A stretch of 64,000 bases of DNA from Trissonchulus latispiculum (Eukaryota; Nematoda; Enoplea; Enoplida; Ironidae): assembly GCA_030248195.1 (NCBI GenBank), contig JASAND010027809.1, forward strand, positions 38,569 to 102,568. Reading direction: 5' to 3'. Below are positions 22,735 through 34,052 of the stretch, one piece after another. Position 1 is the first letter of the stretch. The number at the start of each line of letters is the position of its first letter. The notes beneath the pieces were generated by a model. The model was not told where the DNA came from, did no database searches, and saw only the letters and a program-made list of their open reading frames with translations. Made by a program: the position numbers and the translations under genes.

Positions 22735-23590
22735 TAGGGTTGTTCCCGGGCCGTGTAGCGGGCTCCGGGCCCGGGCCGGGCCCGGGCCCGGGCCGGCCCG
22801 GTGCAGGCCCGGCCCGGAAATTTGTTGTCTGAGCCCGGCCCGGGCCCGGCCCGGAGGACGTGAAAAGCCCGGCCCGCTACAAGGCCCGGTCAATCCTTCC
22901 GGGCCCACCGGGCTCACGGGGCCCACCGGGCCTACCGGGCTCACCGGGCTCATTATGACAGGGAGAGCACTATAGCAGTTAGTCATTTATTCCCCTGTAT
23001 ATTGCATATTTGCATATAATCCACAGCTAGTTATATACACCAGATTGCTTTGTCTGGATTTTGTATACGTTTATGTGAAGGCAAGGTGGTGTGATATGAG
23101 ATTGGCCGTTTTAAAGTGTTGCTTTTGCAATCTATTGGTCCAAAAATGTCCTATACATCTATACTGGGATTAGTTTTGTGAGCGGTTTGCTGACTGCTGA
23201 AGTGCTGAGTGCTTAGTGTTTGCACTTTATTGGTAGTGCTATTTTGATCCCCATAATGTCTACATTGACCAATACAGATAAGCAAAATTTACAGCCTGTC
23301 CTTAAACATAACAAGAATGCCTTGAAAGTTAAGCTTGTGTCAAACCTTCCTGCATTTAATAATAATAAATTCGAAGTAGGTTGTCCAGTTTAGCTAGCAG
23401 TGGGTCTGGTTGCGGGAGCTCGGGTTGTGTAGCGGGCTCCGGGCCGGGCCGTCCGGGCCGTGTAGCGGGCTCCGGGCCCGGCCCGGGCCTTGTAGCGGGC
23501 TCCGGGTCCGGGCCCGGGCCGGGCCGGGCCTGGCCCGGCCCGGGGCCCGGCCCGGAGGAACGAGGAAAATTTCTTATTGGAACAACCCTA
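22735..23590. mobile_element. hAT-type element with CCGG-rich subterminal arrays
   Basis: Perfect 8-bp duplication GTGAAAAC (22727-22734, 23591-23598). Ends TAGGGTTGTTCC and GGAACAACCCTA. GGGCCCGG-type arrays with repeated GTGTAGCGGGCTCCGG units lie at both ends. Centre about 400 bp, non-coding. 856 bp. Confidence 0.9.
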
Positions 23591-23623
23591 GTGAAAACAT
23601 TTCCCAGCCTATGCTTAACTTAA

Positions 23624-24594
23624 GGTGGTGATTCCTTTTGGGCACAAATTCGTGGTTGGCGGCGCACATCAGGATGAAATTTGGCGAAACTTTCCGAAAT
23701 ACATTCTTTTAGCGTTCTAACACCCTCCGCGCAATCCCCGTTCAAAAATTCGAGATTTCCGATCAGGGCGCTTTTTCCTAAGTTCTGAAAGTTTGGCAGC
23801 AGCTATACAGTTATGACTATATTCATTTGAAAGATCTCGTTGAGCTTCGCATTCTTGCTTTTTAAAGCAACTTTCTAGCTTTTCTCTAGCGTGCGATATA
23901 GCCGAATTTCTTGTTTTGCCGTCGAAAACTTGTCATTTTTGCAAAAATCAAATAATCCATCATTTCTTGAACTACACAAGCCGGTAAATCAAACTAAGGG
24001 CGTCGATCTGAAGGTCTCACAGGGGCAAATTATCCCATGGATGATCGTCTTCCAACTGCTATCCCGTAGGCTGCTACCATGAAAAATGTAGTTTTTGCAA
24101 AAATACGACCAATTTTTTTCCAAAGATTGTGGAGCATTCACCATGCAAGTTGGAGGGCTGCTACTTAACAAATGAGTTCTGCACAAATATACCCAGGGAC
24201 GTTTTTTAGTTGCCCCGATTACTGCTTTCTAGCTAAAGTAATCGCTTGACAAATTTGGAAAAAGTAGGCAAAATACAGGTTACGCACACATTTCAGCTTA
24301 TTTCTCTATAACGAAGAGCAATTTCACAATAAATAAAAAATCTATTTGATGGAGTTATCGAATGATATAACCGATGTCTCGCGAAAAAATTTACTTGAGT
24401 CTGCAAAAAATTTGGAAAATTATACTTCTTCTAAAATGTGTCAAAAACATTTTTAAAAAGCAACATTAGTTTCATGGTATGCATTAAAAAGAGAAAATGT
24501 CAAGCTACATTTTGATATAAAAATGGCTTCTTAACTCCAAGTAATGAACGAGTAATAACGGTGCAAACTTTTGTGACCAAAGGGAATCACCACC
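23624..24594. mobile_element. TTAA-type DNA element
   Basis: TTAA at 23620-23623 and 24595-24598. Termini GGTGGTGATTCCTTTTGG and CCAAAGGGAATCACCACC. 971 bp, no coding capacity. Same style of ends as family B (GGTGSTG), but the interior is different. Confidence 0.87.
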
Positions 24595-24694
24595 TTAACA
24601 CACCTCAATCTGATGCGAAATTACTCGACAACCTTAAAACTTACGTACGATTGTTGAAACTCGTTAAATATACTGTTTTACAATAAAATATGTA

Positions 24695-24824
24695 AAGGTG
24701 CATTCATAGTTCCTGTCGCAAGCAGGTGTGCATTTACACACGTCGATGCGCGTCTACGCATGTCGATGCGCGTCTACGCACGTCGACGCACGTCTCTATG
24801 CGTTCGCGACTATGAATGCACCTT
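24695..24824. mobile_element. Short palindromic MITE with CGTCGATGCG repeats
   Basis: AAGGTGCATTCATAGT at the left pairs with ACTATGAATGCACCTT at the right. The 98-bp middle is made of GTCGATGCGCGTCTACGCA-like repeats. No clear target duplication, so the exact ends are uncertain. Confidence 0.55.
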
Positions 24825-24929
24825 GAGACTAAGCACCAGCCTAAGCTAAGCCTCAGCCATGTCTTAAACATAGGCTCTGAGTCTGATATACCCATAAAGC
24901 GGAGATTCGAGTTGATATCTTACATAATA

Positions 24930-25347
24930 AGCCATTAACTATTAAATAGGATAAACGAATATTTCGAATATTCGTTCGAGTTATTCTTTAAATTTTTTAA
25001 TAGTAAATAACTACTCGCATATCTGGAATTATTTCGAATTTAGTAGTTGCACAGTTCTAATTATTCACTAATGATTGTAAATTTGCACCAATGCTTAGCA
25101 GTTTCAGGTTCAGCTACTAATATATACATCAGAGGCAGCATCAGAATCAGATGCTGCTAGATTATGAATGACAACCCCAAAATCCAACTTTCCCAAATTT
25201 TACATTTGGCAAAAATTTTAGTTCAGTCTCAGTTTTTGAGCCTGGAACTGGCCGCTTCCAAATCCTAACAGTCTCGGTTCCGGTTCTAAAAATCTTCCAG
25301 TTCCGTTCCGGTCCCAACCTGTTCCAATGGAACCGGCCCCAGCTCTA
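24930..25347. mobile_element. Truncated copy of the hAT element at 27384-29540
   Basis: From about 24930 the sequence follows the right part of the 27384-29540 element (for example TTTTACATTTGGCAAAAATT, then CAGTTTTTGAGCCTGG). It ends with the same right terminus, AACCGGCCCCAGCTCTA (25347). The left terminus is missing. Confidence 0.7.
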
Positions 25348-25371
25348 GGAGTTACCACAGGACCTCCTTTA

Positions 25372-25552
25372 GATGAAAGCAACGGGTACACGGATAGTCT
25401 TGTAGAACACATCGGGAAAATGCAACTGCTATTATTCAAAGCAAGGTATCCGACCCCAAACACAATTCTAAATTCGCTAACAGTACCTCTAGCAGGCGAA
25501 CAGACTGGTGTGAGGTTGCAGTTTACAGACAGATGCTTAGATGTTGTCCGCT
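25372..25552 (+). CDS. Possible exon of an unidentified gene
   Basis: Immediately after the truncated hAT copy, CCTCCTTTAG (acceptor-like) precedes an open stretch reading DESNGYTDSLVEHIGKMQL, then KARYPTPNTILNSL and AGEQTGVRLQFTDRCLDVV, ending near CTG/GTGACA (donor-like). The composition is protein-like and unlike the surrounding repeats. I do not recognise a family and found no partner exons with confidence. Confidence 0.25.
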
Positions 25553-25777
25553 GGTGACACAATATTTGAACTATTCACAAATTGCCTCATCTAACCCCGG
25601 TTGCACCAAATCAGATTAAAGCTAACTGAGCATTAGGTAGTTAATCTTAATGTTATTTGGCGCAATCCAGGGTAAATATGAGAACAATTTGATGTGTCTC
25701 GACAAATACAGGACTCTAAACTGTTACTGTCATCCAGGTCAATCTTGCTGAAAATTGATTTCCGTTTTGGTCTGATC

Positions 25778-26492
25778 CAGTGGCGTAGCCAGAAAAAATT
25801 TCGGGGGGCACATCCAATTTTTTAACATACGTATACCCAGGTTTTTCAAAACCGTTATTTGCTTGTTCCAAGGGTTTTGGGATCACATAACCTAAAGTTG
25901 TGACAACTGAACATGTTTAAACTTTTGGAGGTTATGCATGGACGTTTATATAATAAACATACCAGCTACGCTGGGGGTCAGGAGGGCAGAGCCCCCAGAT
26001 GCTGGAGAATTGTTGTGGATTGCAATAAAATGAATGAACATTTAAATGAAAACATTTAAAAAGATTATCAAAGATAAGGATTGTGCTATTTAAAATTTCT
26101 GTAAAAATTCGCTTATTAATGACGATATTAAAAACTTCAACAATTTCTACAATGTTGGTTACATTATAAGTGGAAAATGTTCGATTGTTAGTTAAAATAG
26201 GCGGGGGTCTGGGGGCGGCAGTCCCCAGCTAAAAGCCAGGCCCTTTTAGAACATTGCGGGATTGAAGCCTATTGTTCAGATAACATTTTGCAAGAATATT
26301 AGAATATTTAGCACTATGTTTTTTATGTGCAATTTAGTTTTTTCTGAGTTAACAATTAATAAAATTCGCGCCCACGGCGCAAAAATTTAATAAAATTTTC
26401 CACAAGGCAAATTTTCCGGGGGGGGGGGGCAAGTCAGGTTCGGGGGGGGAATTCCCCCCCCCCCTCCTGGCCCTCCCCTGCCTACGCCCCTG
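25778..26492. mobile_element. hAT-type element
   Basis: Perfect 8-bp duplication GTCTGATC (25770-25777, 26493-26500). Ends CAGTGGCGTAGCCAG and CTGCCTACGCCCCTG. 715 bp, with G-runs near both ends and an A/T-rich centre. Same terminal type as 11052-11218 and 41321-41691. Confidence 0.9.
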
Positions 26493-27383
26493 GTCTGATC
26501 CATCCATGTAAAACCTATAAAAAGGCAGTACACTAGCGCTTGCTTGCTTTAAGTTACGTAAAATTCACAATACGTATATCGTATTACAATGTGTCGACTG
26601 CTTCATATTCAGCCTCCCACCGCTCCATACTAGACGCAGTTTAAAAGCTCAGGCTTGCCTCTGCCTTAGTATCAAATCTTTGAAAGCTGAAACCAGGAGG
26701 CTATGCTGATCACTACAACGAAAAGCAAACGTATAGGAATTAATCGCTGGCCTCCTACTGGTCAATTTTGATAAAATAGGAAAAAACAGGAATTTTTTCG
26801 TGCAAAAAATAGGAAAAAATAGGAATTTTCGAAGATAAAAATAGGAAAATATAGGAAGTTAAATGAAGCCTATTGGGAGAATCAATATTGAGCTTACAGT
26901 ATTAATTTAGATTTTAGTACCTTCAAACTTAGTTACAACAGAAAGCAAAACAACGGTATAGCAATGTTCACAAAAAGCAGCCCGGAAATTCACAAAAAAC
27001 TCAACTAGACGGCTAACAAGCAGCAGCCGAAGTATTTTTGCACGGTAATAGCCACACACAAGCCCCAACCGTAACATATTATGTAAAGCAGCAAAATTGT
27101 AGCATATTATGTAAAATTAGCTAAAAATTGGATTTTTGGTGTATTTTACACGTAGAAAGGCAAAAAGTTCTCAAAAATGCCAAGATGTAAGCTAAAAAAC
27201 AGTCATTTTTACGAAAAAATCTCCGACGAGGCCAGAAAATGTTTGAAAATTTGCCTATATTTGGTAAAAATTTGGGCCCCCAAAAAATCCCGGGGGGGCG
27301 ATTTCGGGGGGGGGGGCATTTTCGGGGGAGGTCAATTTCGGGCCCCCCCGGTAAAAAATACCCTGTAAAGTATGGCTACCGAG

Positions 27384-29540
27384 TAGAGCTGGGGCCGGTT
27401 CCAATTTTCGAAACCGGTTCCGGTTCCGGTTCTAGAGTACCGGTTCCGGTTCCGGTTCCGGTTCCGGTTCTAGCTTCCGGTTCCCGGTTCCAAGTACAAA
27501 ATTTGCAGTGATAATTTTCTTTGTTAATTTTTTGTCATAAGATACAAAATTGTGTCAACAGTTGATTGTTCAATGCTACTGTGCATCAAAATGTTTATGA
27601 CACCTGTATGGTGTAACCATAACCTGAAATTATGGATGGCGTTTGGAAAAAAAGAGCGAACAACGCGGTACACCAACAACGCCTGCCATATATATCGAAA
27701 GAAATTTTAAAGCAAGAAAATGATTCAAAGAAATGATGAGAGTTGCTGAAAGGTTAGCTTTAAATTTCCTTAATGAAAACTACAGTGGCTTTCAGAGGTT
27801 GTTTCCAGAAAATTTAAATATATATAGTTAAAATATTTGAAAGATGGGAAATATTAAAATTTAATTTTGTGCGGAATTGGCTACTTTCTTTCACACAGAC
27901 ACACCTCTATGCAGACTATAGTTCTGCCGAAGCCTCTTTCTGTTTATGTACCTTCACTCTTTGGAACTTTGTGTCAAAAGCCGAAGAAGTTCCTGAAAAA
28001 TAAGAAAATCGGTGCTAGCAGTTTTCAAATTTTTCTGCTCCTGCAAAATTTAATTGTTCTTCAGAGATAATGTTGACTCCGGTTTGAGTCTAAAGAATAA
28101 TTGAAAGCGTCTTTTAAACAAGCTGCGTTTTGGAAGCAAAAATGATGAAACTAACGAAAATATATAAACTATATACACAAACGTAGTCATTCGAATGCTC
28201 TCACCAAAACCTACAACTTTGCTCTGGAAAGTGTTCTTCGATTCCTTACGGTCTAAGAGATAAAAAGAAAAATTGGTTTTCAAAGCTTATTTGATTTGGG
28301 TTTGATTTGGTTTTCAAGCTTGGTCTAAACTGCTCGGCATCATAACTGCCTAAGCACAGCAAGGAAAATCCTAAATTTTACTTGGCGCAAGATTGTTTTG
28401 AACAAGGATTTATGTTAACTCATGCAAGCAATTAGCTTTACGCTACATTTTGGCGAAAACTGTTGAAGGAAAATTTTAAGTTTTGTATTTGGTAATTTTG
28501 TTTAGGAGAAATAACCAGAAATAAATAATAAATAATAATAATCCAAACTTGAAACTTTTGGCGAAAATCGGACAAAATTTACATTTTTCTCAAAATAGTG
28601 AGCTTGTTTATTCATTAAGCAATTTCAGAACAAATACCTTCGGGAAAGGTTTTTTGTAGCCTGAACCGGTCGCTTTTTTAGCTTTCACACACTTCGAGAA
28701 ATTCATGTTCAAAACTTGTAATCGATCATTTCGAAATCCGCAACAAATGCAGAAATCGTCCAAAATATCAAGTAGTGTTTGAGGCCGGCCGGAGTTTCAC
28801 CGGCCGGCCGCCGGCCGGACGATCGCCGGCCGGCCCGGCCAAACCCATCGGCCGGCCGGCGGCCGGTGAGCCCAAAGGCCGACCGGCCTAGAGCAGTTTG
28901 CAGTGCTGTTATTATAACTGCTAAGATATTTATTTTCGGATGTTATCTTAGAACATAAGCACAGCATAGCATAAAAAATTAGCAAAACTAGTTTTGGAGT
29001 CCATTTTAAGCTTAGTTGCTCTATTTTGTAAATTTCTGATTGATGATTTGTATCCCAGCCAGCGTCCGGCCGGCGAGCGAAAGTCGTCGGCCCGGCCGGT
29101 GAAACTCCGGCCGGCCTCAAACACTAATATCAAGCAATTAACTAAGTGGGAATAAACAAATATTTAGAATATTTGTACATCGAGTTATTCGTTAACTATA
29201 TATTCTTGAAATGTAAACAACTGTTCGAATATTAGTAGTAGTAATCGCCAATTTTGAATTAATCGCTAATGATTCCACATTTGCGGCAATGCAGTTCTCG
29301 TTTCAGCTGTCGAGACATCACAGAATCATGCCCAAGAATCAAATGCTGGTAGATTATGAGATCCAGGCCAAAAATCCAACTTTTGCAAATTTTACATTTG
29401 GCAAAAATTTTAGTTCAAGCTCAGTTTTTGAGCCTGGTACCGGCCGGTTCCAAATTCTACCGATTCCGGTTCTAAAAATCGTTCCGGTTCGGTTCCGGTT
29501 CCGGTTCCAAGCGGTTCTAGTGGAACCGGCCCCAGCTCTA
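27384..29540. mobile_element. hAT-type element nested in family A
   Basis: Perfect 8-bp duplication CTACCGAG (27376-27383, 29541-29548). Ends TAGAGCTGGGGCCGGTTCC and its complement. Tandem GGTTCC repeats lie just inside both ends (~27410-27490, ~29450-29520). 2157 bp. The interior is A/T-rich without a recognisable transposase and itself contains another hAT MITE. Confidence 0.9.
28773..29126. mobile_element. hAT-type MITE nested in the hAT element
   Basis: Perfect 8-bp duplication ATATCAAG (28765-28772, 29127-29134). Ends TAGTGTTTGAGGCCGGCC and complement. Arrays of GGCCGGC flank an A/T-rich centre. 354 bp. Third level of nesting. Confidence 0.92.
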
Positions 29541-31082
29541 CTACCGAGGCCTAATTCCTCCGACTAGGGTGTCCAAAATTGTCGATGCCCCAAATCCGAC
29601 CCTCGGACAACTTCGGACCAAAATTGAATTGTTTTCTGGTATATACTCCCTATGGACTTTGCACAGCTAACTCATATTATGCAAGTAACATGTCCTAACT
29701 CTAAGCTATCGAACCATGTATTGGAATCCTGCCATGTAATCCAGAAAATTACTATCAACTTTTGTAAGAAGCCTGACAACCGCCAGGGTAAAACCGCTTG
29801 GCCTGTTTCCTGGTACCTCAACCCCCTTCTGGCAGTTTGTCCGACCGGATCCTCCGGACCTAGGTGGTGATCAAGATCCCAGCGTTGGCGGTGGGCACAT
29901 TTTTGAACGACCGCAATCGCCCCGCGCCCGCACCCTGGATGACCGCGACCGCCCGCGATCATACATCCCGCATGAAATTGCAAGACTGCACTAACCACAG
30001 TCTGAAAGACATTAGGTTGCTCTCAACATAGGTTTTATTGATCTTGCTCGTGCATTCTATCCGAAATTTGCTGGGAGCAATTAAGGCTCAGCATTTCAGG
30101 CTTTCGAAAATTCAAAGCTTCGTGGAAACATAATTAACCATTTTGGAAATCATTAAACAGTTGCAAAAAATTTAAATTTGAAGATTTTGACAAAAATCCG
30201 ACGGTCACAAAACCTACAGTTTGTCTGAAATATCGAAATATCTGAAATATTGGAAAATAGCCGAGGTAATTTAAGGTGCTGGTTTCCTTCTCGGGTATAT
30301 ATTTTTGACTCGTACGGCAGTAATCCTTTACGAAAATAGCTAAAACTTACGAAATAACCTATTTTCGTGCTCTTTAACATTCTGGACCAATCCCTTATTG
30401 TTAGGCGAAAAGATAGGAAAGTTTTGATTTTTGGTCTTAAGCTTCCAGTAGGTAGTATCTTAAATTATCTCCCGAGGATAAGTCAGTATAAGCAAAAAAC
30501 TGTTTTGAGGAAATGGCCATTTTCCAGAAAATCAGTTTTTTCAAAATTACTGCCACATGTTAAGGACAAAGTTGGCTTATTTATATTCAATCGATACAGC
30601 GTCCAAATGCACATAATTAACTAAACTAAATTAAAGGAAAGATGTGGAACCACAACATTGTGATAGTTATGCAGACAAAAACTTCTCGGCGAAGCCGAAA
30701 ATTTTTGAAAACCCGGGATTAAAGCATACATTAAACATTATCTCAGTCATTAATACTGAAATATATAATCCAAAACTGGATAAAAATAATAAAAAATAGG
30801 AAAAAATAGGAATTTTCATCAAAAATAGGAAAAAATAGGAATTTCAAGGAAAAATAGGAAAAAATAGGAAAAATAGGAACAGTAGGAGGCCTGTAATCGG
30901 TCAGCCGCTATCGTGTTACCTACCTATACCAAATTTAAAGGCAGAGAACGTTCATTTACTACCTTATTGTCAACACAAACTCCAAACCAATAAAGTATAG
31001 AAATATATAAGAAAAATTATCAATAACTCATAAGTCAGCTCCGTCACAAAAAGATGCTTTCAAGAAGTAACCCAGCTGGCCG

Positions 31083-31764
31083 CTACACAGGTGGCTGAAA
31101 AAACACCTGTCGAGCAAACTGAGTCAAAGCTTCGCAGTTCAAAATGGATTCGGTCAAATCCGACTCTACGCGCGGTGAGCTCAGGATACCATCCAGACCA
31201 TCGCTGATCGCTGGAATCAGCTTGGCCAGCGGAATTCCCGGTCCCAGAGAGCCCTGCGCCCCCAGCTTCTCCAACAGCACGGAAGCCTGAAAATGCTGCA
31301 GCCAGCGCTCAGCACAGCAGCGCAAGGTGGCACGGGCCCCCGGCGAATTCAGAGATCGCTTCAGGGATCGCAACTGATCCTTCAGCTCTGGCGAGAGAAG
31401 CGGATCCGCAGAGGACTCATGCTTAGCATCATCCTCACCCCCATTCAGCAGAGGAACCACTAAAACCGACGGATCCCCAATTCGGGCATCCACCTTCTCC
31501 AGAGCACTGCGACAGAGCAGCGACAGCTGGGAATCGCCAATTCGATCCTGCAGATTGACTCGATCCAACAGGTCAGAACAGGCGGAACGAACCAGCTCAA
31601 CCAGCCGGCCAGAACTACGCTGAATGAAAAACTGGAGAACCTGCAAGAACAGTGGATCACTGTGGCGATCAACATCACGACTGGTCGTTGCAGCGGATCC
31701 TGGTTTCTAAAACGGAATAAGAAATAATTTTACATTTTTATGGGAATACGTCATATATACTAAG

Positions 31765-31807
<43 letters not shown>

Positions 31808-33976
31808 GGGAATTAGTGTTACTGAAAATACAGAAGTGCACCGGTACTGATTCCAGCGGGTCAGGGCTCAAAATTGGGGGTCCGAACATGGGCGCATCCA
31901 AGAGAGGTGTTTTGGGGGTCGAAACCTCCTCCTTTTGGTAGTTAGAAGCAAAGTTTTATCACTTCATTTCATAATTTCATTACAAAAACGTTAAATTTTT
32001 GTCCAAAACCCCTCCTTTTCGGTAAACTTGTTGCCAAAACCCTCTCCTTTTCAAAATTCTTGAATACGCCCCAGATTCGAATCGAAGACTTTCAACAATT
32101 TTAAAAAAATTCAGATTTTGCAATCATTTCTTTATTATTTTCATTTTCAATCGCTTCAATAAGAAAACTACGTAACCTAGTTGACTTTCAAAATTACAAA
32201 AACTTAAACCCCGATTCTGGCCTAAGCTCGAACAAATGGCCCCGTTACATCCCTATTAATACACCGTAGAATGCAAAAGATACATAAAGCAAAATAATCG
32301 TTAACAAGTATATACATACTGGGATTTTTTAGTGGGGGGGGGTGGGGTGCAGGCGGAGGGCGCAACCCCTTCTCCCCAATCGTCCCCATCCCCACTTTTT
32401 TGGGCTTCTCCCCCACGCACGATAAGGTGCGTAGAAAACGACAATTTTTAAGGATCATTGGTCTAAAGTTTCAAAAATTTTCCAGCTTCGCCGGAATGTA
32501 TCCGGATAAAATCGTCTGTTTTGGTACTCAAATTCAATTTTTGAGCATTTTTAGCATGGTTATAGCAATGTAGAAAACAGGCTATTTTCATTGCATTTCG
32601 GCGATTTTTGACCACTTTGTATCCCCCTCATTCCCCCCCTCCACTAGTGGGGGTCCTTCCCGCCCCCATTTTTTCGCCTAGAACCCTAGGATTAAGTTAT
32701 ACAAGTTCGAGTAGACTTATGACCAGGCATGTGAAGGAGGGGAAGTTTTTGGAGAGGGGGGGATGAACCGGAAAACGTTTGTCCAAAAAACCCGGGCTCT
32801 CGGGGGATGGTTTGACTTTGTCTTTATACTATTGAAATCAGAAATGTTTTGTTTCTGGAGTAAACCTGCTCTTGACATTTGTTCCCACAGTGGCAAGCAA
32901 ATGCTCACACAAACGGTTACGGTAAAAGCTGGTTACGGCCTCACAAAGACGCTTCCGCCTAGCGGTTGCTTCTCCACAAAAGTGAGTGCAAAATTTGAAG
33001 TGATCAAATCATTCAGCAGGGGCCTGTTGCATAAAAGGTATTACTAATAAATAATTAGTGATTAGTTGATTAGTGCACGTGTATTGATGAGCAAAGCTGT
33101 TAATAGAACCAACGAATTTTGGTGTTTTCGGTATTATTTTGTAGATAATGAAGTGATTAATTCAAAAATGGCTAAAACTTTAAATAATTTTCTATAACTC
33201 AATAGTTTTTGATCACAAATATAAGAGAAAACACGATTTTCTAAGGTTATTCCTTTGGCTTAGTCCAAATTTTAATTTTACACCAAATTAGAATATGTAG
33301 TCCGTTAGAACATCTCAAAAGCTACAAAATGACATATATAATATCCCTCAGGCTCTTCCACAGCTTTAGCTTTTTCTATCAAACTGCTACACTAATCAAC
33401 TAATCACTAATAATTTATTAGTAATACCTTTTATGCAACGGGCCCCAGGGCAAATTTTCAAAAGGTTGCTTAGCCCCAACAAGCTACTTTGCCCCAAGAC
33501 GACTATCTATTTAGATCACCAACCTGATTCTGCTGTAACTGAGACAGAATTATCATCGTCTGCAATCGAATGGTCAAGGCCATCAGTGAACAGGCATAGC
33601 CCAGACAGATCAGCTTTGACACTACTTCCACCTTGAGCTCATTCCAGAGCTTCAGCTTATCCGGACTAGGCCCTTTTAGGTCGGTCAGAATTTCTTCAAT
33701 GCGGTGAGCTTTGGCCAACGTATCAGCCAATTTGCGACCCAGTTGTCGCACCGACGCGTCAGCTGTTTGCATGCTGACCGAAAACAAGTATTCCTGCCGC
33801 TCCTTTACGGCATCACGACTGAGACTGTTTCCCCTTGGCACAAGCTGGGCTGAGTAGAGTGAGGGCAAATTTAGTCTAGGCAAAACGTATCGATCTACAG
33901 CATAGAATAAACTGGCACCCACGGCCATTCCACCTAGGACTGCGAGTTTATCACGATGGCGATGAAAGAAATCCAT
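31083..33976 (-). CDS. PEX3: Peroxisomal biogenesis factor 3 (peroxin-3), two exons
   Basis: Exon 1 (33976-33524, 151 codons) starts MDFFHRHRDKLAVLGGMAVG: a short basic N-terminus, then the single hydrophobic anchor segment that targets PEX3 to the peroxisome. It ends in the conserved region KLELWNEL-like (here KLKLWNELKVEV), then a hydrophobic helix, and the donor CAG/GTTGGT. Exon 2 (31706-31083) follows ATTCCGTTTTAG in phase 0 and ends with IPLAKLIPAISDGLDG and LTQFARQVF, matching the PEX3 C-terminus. Total 358 residues against ~373 in vertebrates. PEX3 docks PEX19 with its membrane-protein cargo at the peroxisome. The 1817-bp intron holds a (TG)n, a hAT MITE, family F and a 3-bp-TSD MITE. 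Stop TAG. No frame damage, so probably functional. Confidence 0.92.
31767..31807. repeat. (TG)n microsatellite in the PEX3 intron
   Basis: About 20 uninterrupted GT units, 60 bp inside the intron from its acceptor. Confidence 0.95.
31887..32074. mobile_element. hAT-type MITE, degenerate, in the PEX3 intron
   Basis: CATGGGCGCATCCAAGAG and CTTGAATACGCCCCAG are diverged inverted ends. The interior matches 11052-11218 (CCCCTCCTTTT repeats). Flanks GGTCCGAA and ATTCGAAT are only partly alike, so the copy is old. Confidence 0.65.
32330..32690. repeat. Repeat family F, copy 2 (inverted), in the PEX3 intron
   Basis: Inverted relative of 14993-15374: shares CCACTAGTGGGGG, TTTTTTCGCCTAGAA and a CCAGCTTCGCCGG mini-hairpin (32482-32494), with a long G-run at 32333-32342. 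Confidence 0.55.
33020..33445. mobile_element. MITE with 3-bp TSD, in the PEX3 intron
   Basis: CAG flanks both sides (33017-33019, 33446-33448). Ends GGGCCTGTTGCATAAAAGG and complement. Subterminal TTAGTAATA/TATTACTAA repeats. 426 bp. Only 75 bp from the PEX3 exon 1 donor. Same terminal style as 20471-21038 and 52235-53010. Confidence 0.85.
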
Positions 33977-34052
33977 CCGATATTATCATCCAACAAAGTC
34001 TTGTTGATATCTGAACTATACACACACAATCCATATATACGATATACTAACA

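Larger units (their letters stand above)
26747..30893 (-). mobile_element. Family A DNA element, copy 2, carrying nested hAT elements
   Basis: Reverse-oriented copy of 7004-8987: ends CTGGCCTCCTACTGGTCA and CAGTAGGAGGCCTG, with TAATCG duplicated (26741-26746, 30894-30899). Subtracting the inner hAT element and its duplication leaves ~1982 bp, matching copy 1. The internal 108-codon frame differs at only two residues from copy 1, so the two copies are young. Contains GGCGAAGCC mini-hairpin sequence at 30687-30697. Confidence 0.85.
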
